In this document: positions 62,900 to 64,000 of the stretch, piece by piece | Layout of the letters: every line of letters begins with the position of its first letter | Numbering within the stretch: position 1 is the first letter of the stretch | Source: Candidatus Eisenbacteria bacterium | Lineage (GTDB): Bacteria > Eisenbacteria > RBG-16-71-46 | Reading direction: 5' to 3' | Assembly (NCBI GenBank): GCA_020847735.1 | Contig: JADLBL010000015.1 | Coordinates: 62,001 to 126,000, forward strand | DNA length: 64,000 nucleotides | Notes under the pieces: generated by a model | Databases searched by the model: none | What the model was told of the DNA's origin: nothing | What the model saw: the letters and a program-made list of their open reading frames with translations, nothing else | Translations under genes and position numbers: made by a program

Positions 62900-63466
62900 T
62901 CAGCGGCCGCCCTCGAGCGCCATGATCTTCCGGACGCGCCGCTCGTGGCGGCCGCCCGCGAAATCGGTGGTCAGGAAGAGCCGGACGAGACGGACGGCCG
63001 CGCCGCGGTGGACGACGTTCGCTCCCAAAGCCAGCATGTTCGCGTCGTTGTGTTCGCGGCTGTTGAGCACCGTCCGGTCGTCGTGACAGAGCGCGCAGCG
63101 CACGCCGGCGATCTTGTTGGCGGCCATCGTCGAGCCGATGCCGGCGGCGTCCACCACGATTCCGCGCGCCGCGCGACCGGAAGCGACCTCGCGCGCGACG
63201 GCGGCGGCGAAGTCGGGATAGTCCACCGCGTCGGTCGAGTGCGTGCCGCAGTCGAAGGGCTCCCAGCCCAGCTCCTCGGCGATCGCCCGCTTGAGCACTT
63301 CCTTGAGAGCGTAGCCGCCGTGATCCGAGCCGATCGCGACACGTCGCGGCGAGACGACCTTCGGGGCCGCCGCGGGCGCCGGCGCCGCTCCGGGCTCCGG
63401 CCCGAGCGCGCGCTCGATCGCTTCCTTCACGAGCCGGCGGACGGTGGATTCGTCGGGGGTGCTCAT
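62900..63466 (-). CDS. RpiB/LacA/LacB-family isomerase with altered active site
   Basis: A 188-residue protein: an N-terminal amphipathic helix and linker (STVRRLVKEAIERALG, then Ala/Pro-rich, about 1-40) followed by the RpiB fold (VAIGSDHGGYALKE, CGTHSTDAVDYPDF, NSREHNDANMLALGAN). In E. coli RpiB the catalytic Cys lies in the ICGTGxGxxxAANK loop; here the same loop reads VVDAAGIGSTMAANK, with Asp at about 106 in the Cys position. This subfamily is known from planctomycete-type loci, some with bacterial microcompartments. It is probably a sugar-phosphate isomerase, but the usual ribose-5-phosphate role is not certain. ATG 63466 lies nine bases after a TATTCT box. Confidence 0.82.
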   Translation of the reverse strand: MSTPDESTVRRLVKEAIERALGPEPGAAPAPAAAPKVVSPRRVAIGSDHGGYALKEVLKRAIAEELGWEPFDCGTHSTDAVDYPDFAAAVAREVASGRAARGIVVDAAGIGSTMAANKIAGVRCALCHDDRTVLNSREHNDANMLALGANVVHRGAAVRLVRLFLTTDFAGGRHERRVRKIMALEGGR

Positions 63467-63475
63467 GGGCCGTGC

Positions 63476-63481
63476 AGAATA
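63476..63481 (-). promoter_or_regulatory. -10 box next to the rpiB-like start (leaderless candidate)
   Basis: TATTCT (63481-63476, minus) is nine bases from ATG 63466, with no Shine-Dalgarno between. The -35 is weak. Confidence 0.35.
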
Positions 63482-63558
63482 GTCGCGCGGGGCCGGCGGC
63501 GCCACCGTCGCGAGCGGGTGCTTTCACAACGGCTGTACGCCGGCGGGCCACAGGGTCG

Positions 63559-63567
63559 TGCTAAGCT
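63559..63567 (+). promoter_or_regulatory. Extended -10 candidate for the M16-like gene
   Basis: TGCTAAGCT (63559-63567) lies about 65 bases before GTG 63632, with an 18-bp palindrome in between. Confidence 0.3.
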
Positions 63568-63587
63568 TGCCCGCCGAGTTCGCGCCC

Positions 63588-63605
63588 GTGCCGCGTACGC
63601 GGCAC
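63588..63605. repeat. Perfect 18-bp palindrome upstream of the M16-like gene
   Basis: The sequence from 63588 to 63605 (half-site GTGCCGCGT) is identical to its reverse complement. Located about 20 bases downstream of a -10 box, it could be an operator for a dimeric repressor or a leader hairpin. Confidence 0.45.
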
Positions 63606-63631
63606 CCCGGTCCACCCGCAGCGGAGCCCAC

Positions 63632-64000
63632 GTGATTCGCCGCCTCCTGATTTGCGCCTGCCTGCTCGCAGGCTTCACCGTCGCCGCGGCCCGGCCCGCG
63701 ACGGCGGTCCTGCTCGCCGACAGCACGTTCGTGGAGGGATGGCGCCTCGCCAACGGGCTCGAGGTGCGTGTCCGACACGTTCCCGGCGCGAGCGGAATGA
63801 TCGTCGTGGCCGGCTACCGCTCCGGTCTGCTCGACGATCCGAAGGATCGCGAGGGCCTTGCCGAGCTGCTCGCCAACCTGGAGTTCTTCGCCGCCGCCGG
63901 CGACATCCCCGCGCGCACGCGCGAGGAGATGGCGAGCCTGCGTCCGCTGGGCTGGAAGGCGGGCACGTCGTCGCGCGTCACCTCGTTCACCGAGGTCGCG
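63632..64000 (+). CDS. Exported M16-like protein lacking the zinc motif (partial)
   Basis: The first 123 residues of a gene that runs off the right edge. A signal peptide (about 1-25) is followed by GWRLANGLEVRVRHVPGASGMIVVAGYRSGLLDDPKDREGLAELLANLEF, which aligns with the start of M16 (insulinase/processing peptidase) domains. The zinc-binding HxxEH helix reads ELLAN at 78-82, so all three ligand positions are changed. It may be a non-catalytic partner subunit, as in heterodimeric M16 proteases. GTG 63632 has GCGGAG upstream. Confidence 0.7.
   Translation, partial: MIRRLLICACLLAGFTVAAARPATAVLLADSTFVEGWRLANGLEVRVRHVPGASGMIVVAGYRSGLLDDPKDREGLAELLANLEFFAAAGDIPARTREEMASLRPLGWKAGTSSRVTSFTEVA

Overview
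This is a very GC-rich window (roughly 70% by eye) with densely packed genes, many GTG starts and many stop/start overlaps (GTGA, ATGA, TGATG). The proteins suggest a Gram-negative bacterium from a high-GC FCB-related lineage, with Candidatus Eisenbacteria-like phyla as my best guess. The reasons are a TonB-dependent receptor with an N-terminal carboxypeptidase-regulatory-like domain, a PorV/PorQ-type outer-membrane protein, and secreted proteins ending in FlgD-like 'YPNP...GVYFYRL' C-terminal domains. The taxonomic call is inference. No rRNA, tRNA, CRISPR array, phage or transposase gene was seen.

Layout. 1-2284 (minus): a PTS EIIA gene followed by two multi-pass membrane proteins, the second cut by the window edge. 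2413-8121: a diguanylate cyclase, a GT39-like membrane glycosyltransferase, a small SAM methyltransferase and a secreted beta-helix/FN3 protein. 8355-15691 (minus): an Ala/Pro-rich protein of unknown function, clpB, a tiny ORF directly after clpB, a FemAB-like acyltransferase and a CapK-like adenylate-forming enzyme. 15710-18003: a YedY-like molybdoenzyme, a secreted coiled-coil protein and an ArfB-like release factor. 18004-23956 (minus): S9 peptidase, TSUP permease and fused MFS/spermidine synthase, each start overlapping the previous stop. 24252-26993: aceE. 27096-31859 (minus): metH, a PPOX-fold protein and a GNAT. 32019-35478 (plus): a SixA-like phosphatase, an SDR and an M3 peptidase.

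35609-44704 (plus) is the most distinctive locus. It holds an ECF-type sigma factor, an overlapping membrane Ser/Thr kinase with a DUF4384-like tail, and an exported TPR-CHAT (caspase-like) protein, followed by two secreted surface-type proteins and a secreted trypsin-like protease. 44762-49938 (minus) is a lipoate/Fe-S/NAD operon: 2-oxoacid dehydrogenase E2, lipB, an ErpA/IscA-like protein, a DUF2203 protein, nadA and lipA. It can supply lipoylated E2 for the homodimeric E1 encoded at 24 kb; no E3 gene is present. 50034-52724 holds a hotdog thioesterase and a FlgD-tailed secreted protein. 53038-61576 (minus) is a five-gene, end-to-end overlapping envelope cassette: TonB receptor, PorV-like protein, NHL-type lipoprotein, sorting-domain protein and lipoprotein. 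61792-63466 holds an RpiB variant and adenosine deaminase, and a divergent partial M16-like gene runs off the right edge.

Several intergenic regions contain recognisable sigma-70-like promoters (TTGAC[C/G]-17-TACGGT; TTGCCG-17-TAnnCT; extended -10 TGnTA). Three genes have a -10 box only 7 to 9 nt before the start codon and no Shine-Dalgarno, which suggests leaderless transcripts.
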